Source: Bacteroidales bacterium
GTDB lineage: Bacteria > Bacteroidota > Bacteroidia > Bacteroidales > UBA932
Length of the DNA: 64,000 nt
Assembly: GCA_017451395.1 (NCBI GenBank)
Contig: JAFSPR010000098.1
Span: forward strand, 1-64,000
Reading direction: 5' to 3'
Shown: in pieces, positions 23,811-31,934 of the stretch
How the letters are laid out: each line of letters begins with the position of its first letter
Position numbering within the stretch: position 1 is the first letter of the stretch
Position numbers and translations under genes: made by a program
The notes under the pieces: generated by a model
Databases searched by the model: none
Told to the model about the DNA's origin: nothing
Seen by the model: the letters and a program-made list of their open reading frames with translations, nothing else

Positions 23811-25732
23811 TTTCCGTTAACAATGTCACCGTATCCTTCGGGAGCTTCAACCTTCTTGACTGCATAAGCTTTCACATAAGCGAGCAGGACAAGATAGGAC
23901 TTGTGGGCAAGAACGGGGCGGGGAAGAGCACGCTGATGAAACTGATAACCGGGGAGCAGTCTCCCACTTCCGGCAGCATCGAGATGCCTTCAGGGCTCAG
24001 TATCGGCTATCTTCCCCAGATAATGGAGCATCACCGGGGCAGGACTGTGATTGAGGAGGTCATGACGGTTTTTGACCACCTCCGGGCAATGGAGGAGGAG
24101 CTGGAGATACTTACGGCTGAGCTGGGGGAGAGGACCGATTATGAATCGGCCTCATACGAAGCCCTCATCACGCGCCTCAACGATCTTAACGACCGCCTGG
24201 CCCTGGAAACCGGCGAATCCCCGCTGGTGCAGGCTAAGAAGGTGCTATACGGCCTTGGATTCAAGGAGGAGGAACTTTCCCGCAATACGGAAACCTTCAG
24301 CCAAGGCTGGAATATGCGCATAGAACTTGCGAAGATCCTTCTCTCAAAGCCGGATGTCCTCCTTCTGGATGAACCCACGAACCACCTTGACATTGAATCC
24401 ATTGAGTGGTTTGAGGATTATCTGAAGGCCTTCCGCGGGTCCCTTATGATGGTTTCCCACGACAGGAAGTTCCTGGACAATGTCACCACCCGCACCGTTG
24501 AGATACTCCTTGGGCATATCCATGATTATAAGGTGCCATACAGCCAGTACGTTACCCTGCGTCAGGAGAGGATTGCCCAGCAGACCGCCGCGTATGAGAA
24601 CCAGCAGCGGATGATAGAGAAGACGGAGGATTTCATAAACCGGTTCCGCTACAAGCCCACCAAGAGCAACCAGGTGCAGTCCCGCATAAAGGCGCTGGAG
24701 AAGTTGGACAGGATAGAGATAGACGAGACCGAGAACGCGTCCATCAACCTCCGTTTCCCGCCCGCCCAGCGTTCAGGAGACGTGGTGTTCAAGGCTACGG
24801 GCATCACCGTGGGATATCCTCAGAAGGTGGTTTTCTCCAATGCCGATATTGAGATCAAAAGGGGAGAGAAGGTTGCGCTAATCGGCCGTAACGGCGAGGG
24901 CAAGACCACCCTTATGAGGGTGATAATGAAGGAACTCTATCCACTGGAGGGAGAGGCAAAGACCGGTCACAACGTGAGCATCGGCTATTACGCCCAGAAT
25001 CAGGAGGACATCCTGGACCCTTCTGAAACAGTCTTCGGAACCCTGGACAGGATAGCTGTTGGAGATATCAGAACCCGTCTCAGGGATATTCTGGGGGCAT
25101 TTCTCTTCAAGGGAGAGGACATTGACAAGAGGGTCTCCGTTCTAAGCGGCGGCGAAAGAGCGAGGCTTGGAATGGCTAAACTCATGCTTTCCCCGTACAA
25201 CGTCCTGGCGTTGGACGAACCCACCAACCATATGGATATCAGGTCGAAGGATATCCTCAAGCAGGCGCTCAAATCCTTTGACGGTACACTTATTGTTGTA
25301 TCCCACGACCGAGACTTCCTTGACGGCCTTGTGGATAAACTCTACGAGTTCCGGGACGGAAAGGTCACTGAGCACCTCGGTACTGTGGCCGATTTCCTCC
25401 GAAGGCGCAAACTTGAGAGCCTTCAGGAACTTGAAAGAAAGGCTCCCGTGCAGGAGAAAGCCCCGGCCCGGGCATCGGAAGGGGAGAAGGAATTCCGGAA
25501 GATGAAGGCGGTCTCGAAGGAAGAGAGGAAGATCCGTAACAGGATAGATTACCTGGAAAAGCAGATATCGGCCCACGAGGCAAAGATGGCGGAAATAGAG
25601 AAAATCCTTGCTAATCCGGGAAATAATGACGATATTTTGGACCTCACAAGGGATTATCTTGAGCACAAGAGGACTGTGGATGAGCAAACCCTTGAGTGGA
25701 CTTCCTTGATGGAACAGATAGAAAACAAGTAA
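23807..25732 (+). CDS. ABC-F family ATP-binding protein (ribosome-associated/translation factor type)
   Basis: 641 residues, two ABC domains in one chain and no membrane segments. Walker A motifs are GKNGAGKST and GRNGEGKTT. Signature and Walker B are FSQGWNMRIELAKILL with LLLDEPTNHLD, and LSGGERARLGMAKL with LALDEPTNHMD. The inter-domain linker is present (~residues 240-310). A C-terminal coiled coil of ~90 residues (RKIRNRIDYLEKQISAHEAK) resembles Uup/EttA-like members that act at the ribosome. The first signature motif is the degenerate SQGWNMR, common in ABC-F. Start overlaps the tatC stop. Confidence 0.92.
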   Translation: MISVNNVTVSFGSFNLLDCISFHISEQDKIGLVGKNGAGKSTLMKLITGEQSPTSGSIEMPSGLSIGYLPQIMEHHRGRTVIEEVMTVFDHLRAMEEELEILTAELGERTDYESASYEALITRLNDLNDRLALETGESPLVQAKKVLYGLGFKEEELSRNTETFSQGWNMRIELAKILLSKPDVLLLDEPTNHLDIESIEWFEDYLKAFRGSLMMVSHDRKFLDNVTTRTVEILLGHIHDYKVPYSQYVTLRQERIAQQTAAYENQQRMIEKTEDFINRFRYKPTKSNQVQSRIKALEKLDRIEIDETENASINLRFPPAQRSGDVVFKATGITVGYPQKVVFSNADIEIKRGEKVALIGRNGEGKTTLMRVIMKELYPLEGEAKTGHNVSIGYYAQNQEDILDPSETVFGTLDRIAVGDIRTRLRDILGAFLFKGEDIDKRVSVLSGGERARLGMAKLMLSPYNVLALDEPTNHMDIRSKDILKQALKSFDGTLIVVSHDRDFLDGLVDKLYEFRDGKVTEHLGTVADFLRRRKLESLQELERKAPVQEKAPARASEGEKEFRKMKAVSKEERKIRNRIDYLEKQISAHEAKMAEIEKILANPGNNDDILDLTRDYLEHKRTVDEQTLEWTSLMEQIENK

Positions 25733-25744
25733 AAGTATTGTAAT

Positions 25745-26746
25745 ATGAAAGCGCTGATTAACAAAATGTTGGTTCTTGCGATTGCAAGTATCACTTTACT
25801 TTTGGCGGCCCCCGCTGCACGTGCCCAGTTCACCTCTCAACTGGAAGAGAAGACCATCCCCGTGGGGGATTTCTCCGGCATTGAGGTGGCCGGTGACTTT
25901 GAGGTGACCCTCTCCAGCGGCCCCTGCGTAGCCAAGGTTACCGTTGACAAGATGCTGTCTCCCTACGTACAGGTTTATGTGCGTGGCAAAGTGCTTCACA
26001 TTACATATGACAGCAAGGCCGTTCCCAAGGACGTAAGGCAGCTCTATAAGGGCAGGAATGCCCCCAAGCCTGTTTTCAGGGCCAGTATCACTATGCCTGA
26101 ACTCTCTTCCGTCTTCCTTGGGGGCAATGCGGTCCTTAACTGCGGAGACGTCCTTGAGTGTAAACTGACCACCGATATCGATATCCAGGACAAAGCCCAG
26201 CTCAAGAACCTCAGCATCAAGGCGGGCTCCGTCAACGTCAATATGAAAAAGCAGGCTCAGGCTGCAATCAGCATAGATGCCGTGAACAAGGCCGAACTAA
26301 AGACCGAGGGCAATGCAAACCTGAGGGCTACGGTAAACGCCCACGATATAATCTCAGCTGCGGCCGGTTCCTCGGAGATTGCCATTACCTCCAAGGGCGT
26401 GGACGCGACAATCTCAGGAACGGGCGGTTCAAAGACCGTGGTTACATTCGAGGGAGAGAAGGCCGTGATCAATGCGTCAGTATCGGCCAGCGTCCATCTT
26501 TCCGGTAAGGGAGAGGCTCTTTCCGTTCGCGGAGAGAAGAGTTCAAGTATCGAGGCCGCGGCGTTTGACACCAAGGCCGCAACCGTGGACCTTAACGGTT
26601 CCGTGAAGGCCAATATCACCGTCTCCGAGAGCCTGGACGCCAATCTTGTGGGCGGCAGCACACTCTACTATACCGGAGATCCCGTGTTCAAAATCGGCAA
26701 AATCGTTCGTTCTACCCTGGCTCCTTACGGCTCAAGTTCAAGATAA
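25745..26746 (+). CDS. Secreted DUF2807 (head GIN domain) protein
   Basis: 333 residues with a signal peptide (ends APAARAQ). After it comes the typical DUF2807 opening (VGDFSGIEVAGDFEVTLSSG), followed by a repetitive beta-rich body consistent with a right-handed beta-helix. Proteins of this family are abundant in Bacteroidota and are called putative auto-transporter adhesins; their function is not established. It lies 12 nt behind the ABC-F gene and overlaps the dipeptidase start by 1 nt. Confidence 0.85.
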   Translation: MKALINKMLVLAIASITLLLAAPAARAQFTSQLEEKTIPVGDFSGIEVAGDFEVTLSSGPCVAKVTVDKMLSPYVQVYVRGKVLHITYDSKAVPKDVRQLYKGRNAPKPVFRASITMPELSSVFLGGNAVLNCGDVLECKLTTDIDIQDKAQLKNLSIKAGSVNVNMKKQAQAAISIDAVNKAELKTEGNANLRATVNAHDIISAAAGSSEIAITSKGVDATISGTGGSKTVVTFEGEKAVINASVSASVHLSGKGEALSVRGEKSSSIEAAAFDTKAATVDLNGSVKANITVSESLDANLVGGSTLYYTGDPVFKIGKIVRSTLAPYGSSSR

Positions 26747-27837
26747 TGATTTACGATTCCCATATGGATACCCCTTCCCAGCTTCTGAGGCTGAGGAATG
26801 TGGATATTGACAACAAATACGGCCACGTAGACTTCCCCAAACTCCTGAGGGGGGCGGTGGACGGCGTTTTCTTTGCTCTTTATACACCGCCGCAGATGGC
26901 GCCTGACGCGGCCACGCGCTATGCCCTGGAGATGCTGTCGGCAACATATGACGCCGTAGAGCGCAATTCAGACATTGCGGCAATCACCTTCAGCCCGGAG
27001 GAGGCCGCCAAAAACCGCAAGGAAGGCCTTATTTCCATATTTATAGGTATGGAGAACGGATCTCCCATCCAGGAGAACCTGTCGCTCCTCAGGACTTTCT
27101 ACCGCCTTGGCGTGAGTTATGTCACCCTTACCCATAACGGAGACAATGCCATTGCTGATGCCGCCTCTGAGGGGAAGAAGTGGAACGGGCTCAGCCCCTT
27201 CGGCCGGGAGGTCATAGCGGAAATGAACCAGTTGGGTATGATGATAGACCTTTCCCACGCCTCGGACAAAACCTTCTGGGACTGCATAGAGGCTTCAAAG
27301 GCTCCCATCATTGCTACCCATTCCTGCTGCCGTAGCCTCTGCGGCCACAGGCGTAACCTCACGGACGATATGCTGAAGGCTCTGGGAGAGAAGGACGGAT
27401 ATGTGGGGATAAACTTCTATCCGGCTTTCCTCAGTGACCGCTTTGGCGCAGATCCTAAAGAAGCGGCACTTCTGGATGAAGCAGAGAAGACGGACCAGTA
27501 CTGGAGGCTTTGCCCCTCAGATCCTGAACGTACCGAAGCCTGGCACAAAATCCAGGACCGCCTTAAGACTGAGATCTGGCGTCCGGGCGTGAAGGAAGTG
27601 GTGGACCATATAGATTATGCGGTGAAACTTGCGGGCATAGACCACGTTGGACTGGGCTCCGATTTTGACGGAATTTGCGTAGGGCCGGAGGGCCTTGAAG
27701 ATGTCTCCAGGATAGGTGCCGTGGCACAGGAAATGCGCCGCCGCGGGTACTCGGAGGACGCCATAGACAAGGTTTCAGGCAGGAATCTGATGGATGTGTT
27801 CCAAAGAATTGTAAACTGTTCTGAACTAGAACATTAA
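26746..27837 (+). CDS. Membrane dipeptidase (peptidase M19)
   Basis: 363 residues, a TIM-barrel metallopeptidase of the renal dipeptidase family. Zinc-site motifs are YDSHMDTP at the N-terminus, ENG in GMENGSPI, THNGDN, LSHASD and THSCCR. The C-terminal GLGSDFDGI motif is typical of M19. It cleaves dipeptides, often with D-residues at the second position. No signal peptide is visible, so it is probably cytoplasmic. It is the last gene before a perfect terminator hairpin. Confidence 0.93.
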   Translation: MIYDSHMDTPSQLLRLRNVDIDNKYGHVDFPKLLRGAVDGVFFALYTPPQMAPDAATRYALEMLSATYDAVERNSDIAAITFSPEEAAKNRKEGLISIFIGMENGSPIQENLSLLRTFYRLGVSYVTLTHNGDNAIADAASEGKKWNGLSPFGREVIAEMNQLGMMIDLSHASDKTFWDCIEASKAPIIATHSCCRSLCGHRRNLTDDMLKALGEKDGYVGINFYPAFLSDRFGADPKEAALLDEAEKTDQYWRLCPSDPERTEAWHKIQDRLKTEIWRPGVKEVVDHIDYAVKLAGIDHVGLGSDFDGICVGPEGLEDVSRIGAVAQEMRRRGYSEDAIDKVSGRNLMDVFQRIVNCSELEH

Positions 27838-27841
27838 GCAC

Positions 27842-27886
27842 AAAAGTAACAAAGATGTTAGTAAATCTAACATCTTTGTTACTTTT
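27842..27886. terminator. Bidirectional terminator hairpin between M19 dipeptidase and cinA
   Basis: A perfect 20-bp inverted repeat, AAAAGTAACAAAGATGTTAG (27842-27861) and its complement at 27867-27886, with a 5-nt loop. The A-tract and T-tract at the ends make it usable on both strands, matching the convergent genes. Confidence 0.85.
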
Positions 27887-27900
27887 ATTATAAATCAGCG

Positions 27901-29142
27901 TTATAACTGATTTTCTATGTAAAGCCTCAGGAAGTTGAGTGCAGAGGCCGCGAAGCGTTCGATATTACGCGCGCGGTCATTTTTGTAACAGTACTTTACG
28001 GTGCGTGTTCCGCGTGGCCCGCTCACTCCAATCCAAAATGTCCCGCCCGGATTTTTCCCGTCTCCTTCTTTATCGGCAAGGCCGGTGGTGGCAACGGAAT
28101 ATGTGCTTCCGGTAAGGCGCCTCACGCCCTCTGCCATAGCCGCCGCAACCTCGGAACTGACCACTCCGTTCTCCGTGATGACGCTCTCCGGAACGCCAAG
28201 CACGTTCTCTTTCACGGAGACGGCATAGGATGTGACGGAGCCAAGGAAATAGGCCGATGAGCCGGATACCGAAGTGAAGAGATGGGCTATTTCTCCGCCC
28301 GTGCAGGACTCTGCCGCCGACACGGTTTCCCCGCGCGCCTTCAGGAGTTTTCCAACTGCTGCTTCAAGGGTGGTGTCCTCCGATGCATAGACAAGGGGGC
28401 CAAGAAGGCCCTTGAGAGTCTCCAACTGCGCTTCAAGGCTCTTTTCATCCCCGCCATAGGAAGACAGCCTAAGCCTTATTCCCGTAAGGGTGTTTGGAAG
28501 ATATGCAAGGTGCATATTGCTGGGAAGGGCATCTTCCCAGGGGGCTATCTTTTCCGAAAGGGCCGATTCCGCCATCCCGTACACCATAATGTTGCGGTGA
28601 ATGATACGGCCGGGCTTGAAATGGGCCAGAATATCCCCTAAAATGGCCGGAATTGCGCCTACTGCTTCGTGGGGTACTCCGGGAAGGGCATAGAGCGTAG
28701 CTTTGTTAAAAAGGCTTCTGAACACCATTATAGGGGCAGTGCCAAGCTTGTTGACAATAACCTCCGCCTTTTCCGGCACCTGCGCCTGCGCAAGATTTAT
28801 TGGAAGCACGTCCAGGCCCCTTCCGCGGAGGATCTTGTGCACCATCTCAAGCTGCCCAGGGTCCTCCCTGTAGCCGTGACTACCTGAAAAACGGGCCAGA
28901 ACAGCCTTTGTTATATCGTCCTTGGTGGGGCCAAGGCCTCCTGTTGTGATGACTATGTCGCTGAGGCCGATTTCCCGCCTCAGGGCATCTTCAATGGCCT
29001 CAGGGGCATCACCCACGGAGACCATACTCCTGACGTGGATACCAGCCTCTTCCAGGGCCCTGGCAATATTGCCGGAATTGGTATCGGTAACCTGGCCGAT
29101 GAGAATCTCATCGCCAATTGTGCATATACTTGCGGTAAGCAT
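27901..29142 (-). CDS. cinA: CinA family protein (nicotinamide-nucleotide amidase)
   Basis: 413 residues with two domains. The N-terminal MoCF/COG1058 ADP-ribose pyrophosphatase domain has GDEILIGQVTDTNSGNIA and ITTGGLGPTKDDITK. The C-terminal CinA amidase domain has TVSAAESCTGGEIAHL and TTGLADKEG. The enzyme deamidates nicotinamide mononucleotide in NAD salvage. It follows the dihydroorotate-dehydrogenase-like gene by 1 nt. Confidence 0.95.
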   Translation of the reverse strand: MLTASICTIGDEILIGQVTDTNSGNIARALEEAGIHVRSMVSVGDAPEAIEDALRREIGLSDIVITTGGLGPTKDDITKAVLARFSGSHGYREDPGQLEMVHKILRGRGLDVLPINLAQAQVPEKAEVIVNKLGTAPIMVFRSLFNKATLYALPGVPHEAVGAIPAILGDILAHFKPGRIIHRNIMVYGMAESALSEKIAPWEDALPSNMHLAYLPNTLTGIRLRLSSYGGDEKSLEAQLETLKGLLGPLVYASEDTTLEAAVGKLLKARGETVSAAESCTGGEIAHLFTSVSGSSAYFLGSVTSYAVSVKENVLGVPESVITENGVVSSEVAAAMAEGVRRLTGSTYSVATTGLADKEGDGKNPGGTFWIGVSGPRGTRTVKYCYKNDRARNIERFAASALNFLRLYIENQL

Positions 29143-29143
29143 A

Positions 29144-29797
29144 TTATTTGTTCAGTGATTTTAGGATTCTGATACGCTGGATGTGCCCCAGAGAGGTCTC
29201 TACGGGGATTCCGCGGCTGCAGAAATCAAGCGCCTCCTGGGGGGAATCCGTGTTGAAGATAAGTGGAAGCCTTCCTTGCGTAGCGCTTTTGGCGTATTCA
29301 AAGCGCTTTACCCCATGGATGATGACTCCGTCAATGCCGGAGAGCCGGCAGTATTCAAGAAGAGGGCCGATTTCATCCTTTGTAAGGCCGTCGGTGATGC
29401 GGACAAGGACGCGCGTATAGCGCTCATAGCACAGCCTCAGGCTCAGGAGTTCGTCAAGAAGCACGGTAATATCGGAAACTTCCTGGGTGCCTTCTTCCCA
29501 TCCTGTATCCACAATGAGGAAATCCACAAAGTCATACAGCAGGGCAAAGGATCGCTGGGTATCTCTCTTGAGATTTACGGCAAGGACAGTTTCCTTCCTT
29601 AATGACTGCAGTCCGGAAATCCATTCAAGTATTCCGTCCTTAGGGGGAGTAAGGGTGAGAAAACCGGGCGCAGGATGCGGCATTCTGTATGAAACAGAGC
29701 CGTTTATGTCTTCATAAGCGCCAAGTGGATTCCCAAGCGTAACGCCTGAGAATTCAATTTTTGGAACTTTTTCCAGTTTTTTCTTGAAAAACAGCAT
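29144..29797 (-). CDS. Degenerate dihydroorotate dehydrogenase-like TIM-barrel protein
   Basis: 217 residues, against 320-350 for true class 2 PyrD. The opening (FSGVTLGNPLGAYED, then SVSYRMPHPAPGFLTLTPP) and the strand-helix LVRITDGLTKDEIGPLLEYC followed by GIDGVIIHG are recognisable as PyrD-like. The catalytic and FMN-binding signatures, including the phosphate-binding GGI motif, are not visible. It may be a non-catalytic or reassigned relative. A -7 element TATTTTTG (29823-29830) drives it together with cinA. Confidence 0.6.
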   Translation of the reverse strand: MLFFKKKLEKVPKIEFSGVTLGNPLGAYEDINGSVSYRMPHPAPGFLTLTPPKDGILEWISGLQSLRKETVLAVNLKRDTQRSFALLYDFVDFLIVDTGWEEGTQEVSDITVLLDELLSLRLCYERYTRVLVRITDGLTKDEIGPLLEYCRLSGIDGVIIHGVKRFEYAKSATQGRLPLIFNTDSPQEALDFCSRGIPVETSLGHIQRIRILKSLNK

Positions 29798-29822
29798 CCT
29801 TGCGATAATCTCTATACGGATG

Positions 29823-29830
29823 CAAAAATA
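29823..29830 (-). promoter_or_regulatory. -7 element of the PyrD-like/cinA operon
   Basis: TATTTTTG on the minus strand, 25 nt upstream of the ATG at 29797. Confidence 0.6.
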
Positions 29831-29835
29831 ATAAA

Positions 29836-30183
29836 TTATTCTTCAGGATGGAACTCCTCGAAGGTATTGTCGGAGTAAAAAACCAGGATTCTAGTCGCTT
29901 TACGGCCTGAATCCGATGTCTTTTGCGGGAAAAGATCCATCATAATGCTGCCCTCAGCATCTTCAGGTGATGCTTCCTTGTACATTTTGCCCCTTCCGGT
30001 GAGAAGCCATTCAAGGTTCAGCGCGGGGTAGTGAAGCATGAGGCTCTCCAGAAAATCGTAGCCCGGCTTGTTGCGGCCGGACAGAATATGGGAAACGCTG
30101 CCGCGCGCAACGGAGAGTGTGTCCGCGAACTGAGTCTGCGTGAGATTTTCCGCCTGCAAAAACTGTAAAAGACGCCGATTCAT
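29836..30183 (-). CDS. XRE-family helix-turn-helix regulator
   Basis: 115 residues. Residues ~3-60 form a Cro/CI-type HTH (LTQTQFADTLSVARGSVSHI, then LSGRNKPGYDFLESLM), followed by WLLTGRGKMY. The C-terminus (ATRILVFYSDNTFEEFHPEE) is the strand-forming tail common in small Bacteroidota XRE proteins. The start at 30183 fits the HTH domain and a -7 element TATATTTG (30204-30211) upstream. Its targets are unknown; palindromic sites in the neighbouring 30240-30650 gap are candidates. Confidence 0.85.
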   Translation of the reverse strand: MNRRLLQFLQAENLTQTQFADTLSVARGSVSHILSGRNKPGYDFLESLMLHYPALNLEWLLTGRGKMYKEASPEDAEGSIMMDLFPQKTSDSGRKATRILVFYSDNTFEEFHPEE

Positions 30184-30203
30184 ATTCCTGAATTTTGTTG
30201 TTA

Positions 30204-30211
30204 CAAATATA
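30204..30211 (-). promoter_or_regulatory. -7 element of the XRE regulator gene
   Basis: TATATTTG on the minus strand, 20 nt before the ATG at 30183. Confidence 0.6.
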
Positions 30212-30239
30212 CACACAATATGTGAAACATCCAAATACC

Positions 30240-30650
30240 GTTACTGAGGAACAGGCAGGGAAGGGCAGGTGACATTATTGAATTATTTACCTAAAATATT
30301 ATTTAGATAATAGAATATAAATAGCTGATTATCCTAGATATAGTATGTTATAAACAACCATATAAACAGCATTTTGGCCGCCGCCTTGTTTTTGCATCCC
30401 CGTTTTGTTAAAGTTACATTATATATAAAGTAACATAAAACGCTGATTTTCCGTAAAATAGTTAGCATCTCAGCAAAAGCGTGGAACACTTTTGCAAAAA
30501 AGTATCAGCGCCCTTTTCGGAATGTTAAACAAGTGACGTGTTATTTACAAATGTTAACATTTCGCCCGTTTACTGCATTTCACATTTGTATAATTCCAGG
30601 AAAGGAAAAAACTGTTTTGCGGGAGATTTCACAATTTGTGATTAATAGTG
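30240..30650. other. A/T-rich intergenic region with inverted repeats, no gene seen
   Basis: This is the longest gene-free stretch in the window and separates the divergent xre and queA genes. I find no tRNA-like fold and no ORF with coding character. It holds a perfect 14-bp palindrome AAATGTTAACATTT (30549-30562), a second AATGTTAA at 30521-30528, the arms GCAAAAG/CTTTTGC (30473-30479 / 30489-30495), and GTTAC/GTAAC further left. These look like operator or small hairpin elements, possibly sites for the adjacent XRE protein. A small non-coding RNA cannot be excluded. Confidence 0.4.
30549..30562. promoter_or_regulatory. Perfect palindrome AAATGTTAACATTT, candidate operator
   Basis: A 14-bp dyad in the xre-queA gap, ~90 bp upstream of the queA -7 element; the half-site AATGTTAA recurs at 30521. 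HTH dimers usually bind such dyads. Assignment to the neighbouring XRE protein is inference. Confidence 0.35.
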
Positions 30651-30658
30651 TAACTTTG
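30651..30658 (+). promoter_or_regulatory. -7 element of queA
   Basis: TAACTTTG, 19 nt before the ATG at 30678. Confidence 0.6.
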
Positions 30659-30677
30659 CCTCGAAAAACGAATTCTG

Positions 30678-31886
30678 ATGATACCTGAAATTCATATAGA
30701 AGACTACAATTATGGCCTGGAGGACTCCAGGATAGCGAAATACCCTCTCCCGGAGCGTGACGCTTCCAAACTCCTCCATTATAAGAACGGGGAGGTTTCA
30801 CATACCATTTTCCGCAATTTGCCCAATCTTCTCCCTGAAGGGGCAATGATGGTATTCAATGAGACTAAAGTTGTACCTGCCCGCCTGCATTTCAGGCGGG
30901 AAAGCGGCGCACATATAGAGATATTCTGTCTTGAACCCGTCTCCCCAGTGGAATACAACCTGGCTTTTGCCGCAACTGGGGAGACAACCTGGAAATGCGT
31001 TATCGGCAATGCGAAAAAATGGAAGGAGGATGTTCTGAGGCTTTATAATCCCGATGAAGACCCTCAGATTGAGGGGATGGAACTGAGGGCAGAACTTATG
31101 GGAAGGGACGGCCAGACGGGGCAGGTGAGATTTACCTGGAAGGACGGCAGTCCGTTCTCAAGGGTGCTTGAAGTTGCCGGCACTGTTCCCATTCCGCCGT
31201 ATCTGAACAGGGAATCCGAGGCCATTGACACTCAGCGCTATCAAACCCTCTACGCCCGTATCAGGGGCTCCGTCGCGGCTCCTACGGCAGGTCTTCACTT
31301 CACTGACAGGGTCCTGGAAGGAATCCGGGCAAAGGGCATAGATATGGAGAAAGTGTGCCTTCACGTAGGCGCGGGAACCTTCCTTCCCGTAAAGAGTTCC
31401 CTTGTGTCGGAGCACCCTATGCACCGTGAGCCGTTTGTGGTGACAAGGGATCTTCTTGTGAAACTCAGGGACAGGAAAACGCCCCTTATTGCCGTAGGGA
31501 CCACTTCCGTGAGGACTCTGGAATCCCTTTACTATGTGGGTGTCAGCATCATTGAGGAGGGAGAGCCCCGTGACGTTGCCCAGTGGGCTCCGTATGAGAG
31601 GGAATACTCCTATTCGACGCAGGAGGCGCTTCAGGCAATCATCGACTGGCTGGACAAAACCGGCAGGAGTGAGATCAGCGCCGGTACGCGCATCATCATA
31701 GTCCCCGGCTTCACCTTCCGCATCGTAGACCTTCTGGTTACAAATTTCCACCAGCCGGAGAGTACCCTCATCCTTCTGGTATCGGCCTTTGTAAACGGCA
31801 ACTGGAGAGCCATTTACGATTATGCTCTGGAGAATGGTTTCCGTTTTCTGAGTTACGGAGACTCCTCTTTGCTTGAAAGGGCATAG
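30678..31886 (+). CDS. queA: S-adenosylmethionine:tRNA ribosyltransferase-isomerase
   Basis: 402 residues. QueA adds the ribosyl group of SAM to preQ1-tRNA to give epoxyqueuosine. Family motifs are the N-terminal YPLPERDASKLL, VFNETKVVPARLHF, SVAAPTAGLHFT, the LHVGAGTFLPVK signature, TTSVRTLESL, and the C-terminal TNFHQPESTLILLVSAF. It is somewhat longer than the E. coli enzyme (356), with an insertion after ~residue 90. It is divergent from the XRE regulator across a long A/T-rich gap. Confidence 0.95.
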   Translation: MIPEIHIEDYNYGLEDSRIAKYPLPERDASKLLHYKNGEVSHTIFRNLPNLLPEGAMMVFNETKVVPARLHFRRESGAHIEIFCLEPVSPVEYNLAFAATGETTWKCVIGNAKKWKEDVLRLYNPDEDPQIEGMELRAELMGRDGQTGQVRFTWKDGSPFSRVLEVAGTVPIPPYLNRESEAIDTQRYQTLYARIRGSVAAPTAGLHFTDRVLEGIRAKGIDMEKVCLHVGAGTFLPVKSSLVSEHPMHREPFVVTRDLLVKLRDRKTPLIAVGTTSVRTLESLYYVGVSIIEEGEPRDVAQWAPYEREYSYSTQEALQAIIDWLDKTGRSEISAGTRIIIVPGFTFRIVDLLVTNFHQPESTLILLVSAFVNGNWRAIYDYALENGFRFLSYGDSSLLERA

Positions 31887-31906
31887 GTTAATCCAAAAAT
31901 TTGGCT

Positions 31907-31914
31907 TAAATTTG
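31907..31914 (+). promoter_or_regulatory. -7 element of the acyltransferase gene
   Basis: TAAATTTG, 20 nt before the ATG at 31935. Confidence 0.6.
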
Positions 31915-31934
31915 TAGGAAGAATTGATTTGAGT

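Noticed and set aside
27842..27886. Perfect inverted repeat considered as an IS or MITE end
   Set aside because: Single copy, flanked by A- and T-tracts, and placed between convergent gene ends; it fits a bidirectional terminator.
30240..30677. Possible tRNA, riboswitch (preQ1) or origin upstream of queA
   Set aside because: No cloverleaf, no preQ1 aptamer-like sequence and no DnaA-box cluster could be recognised.
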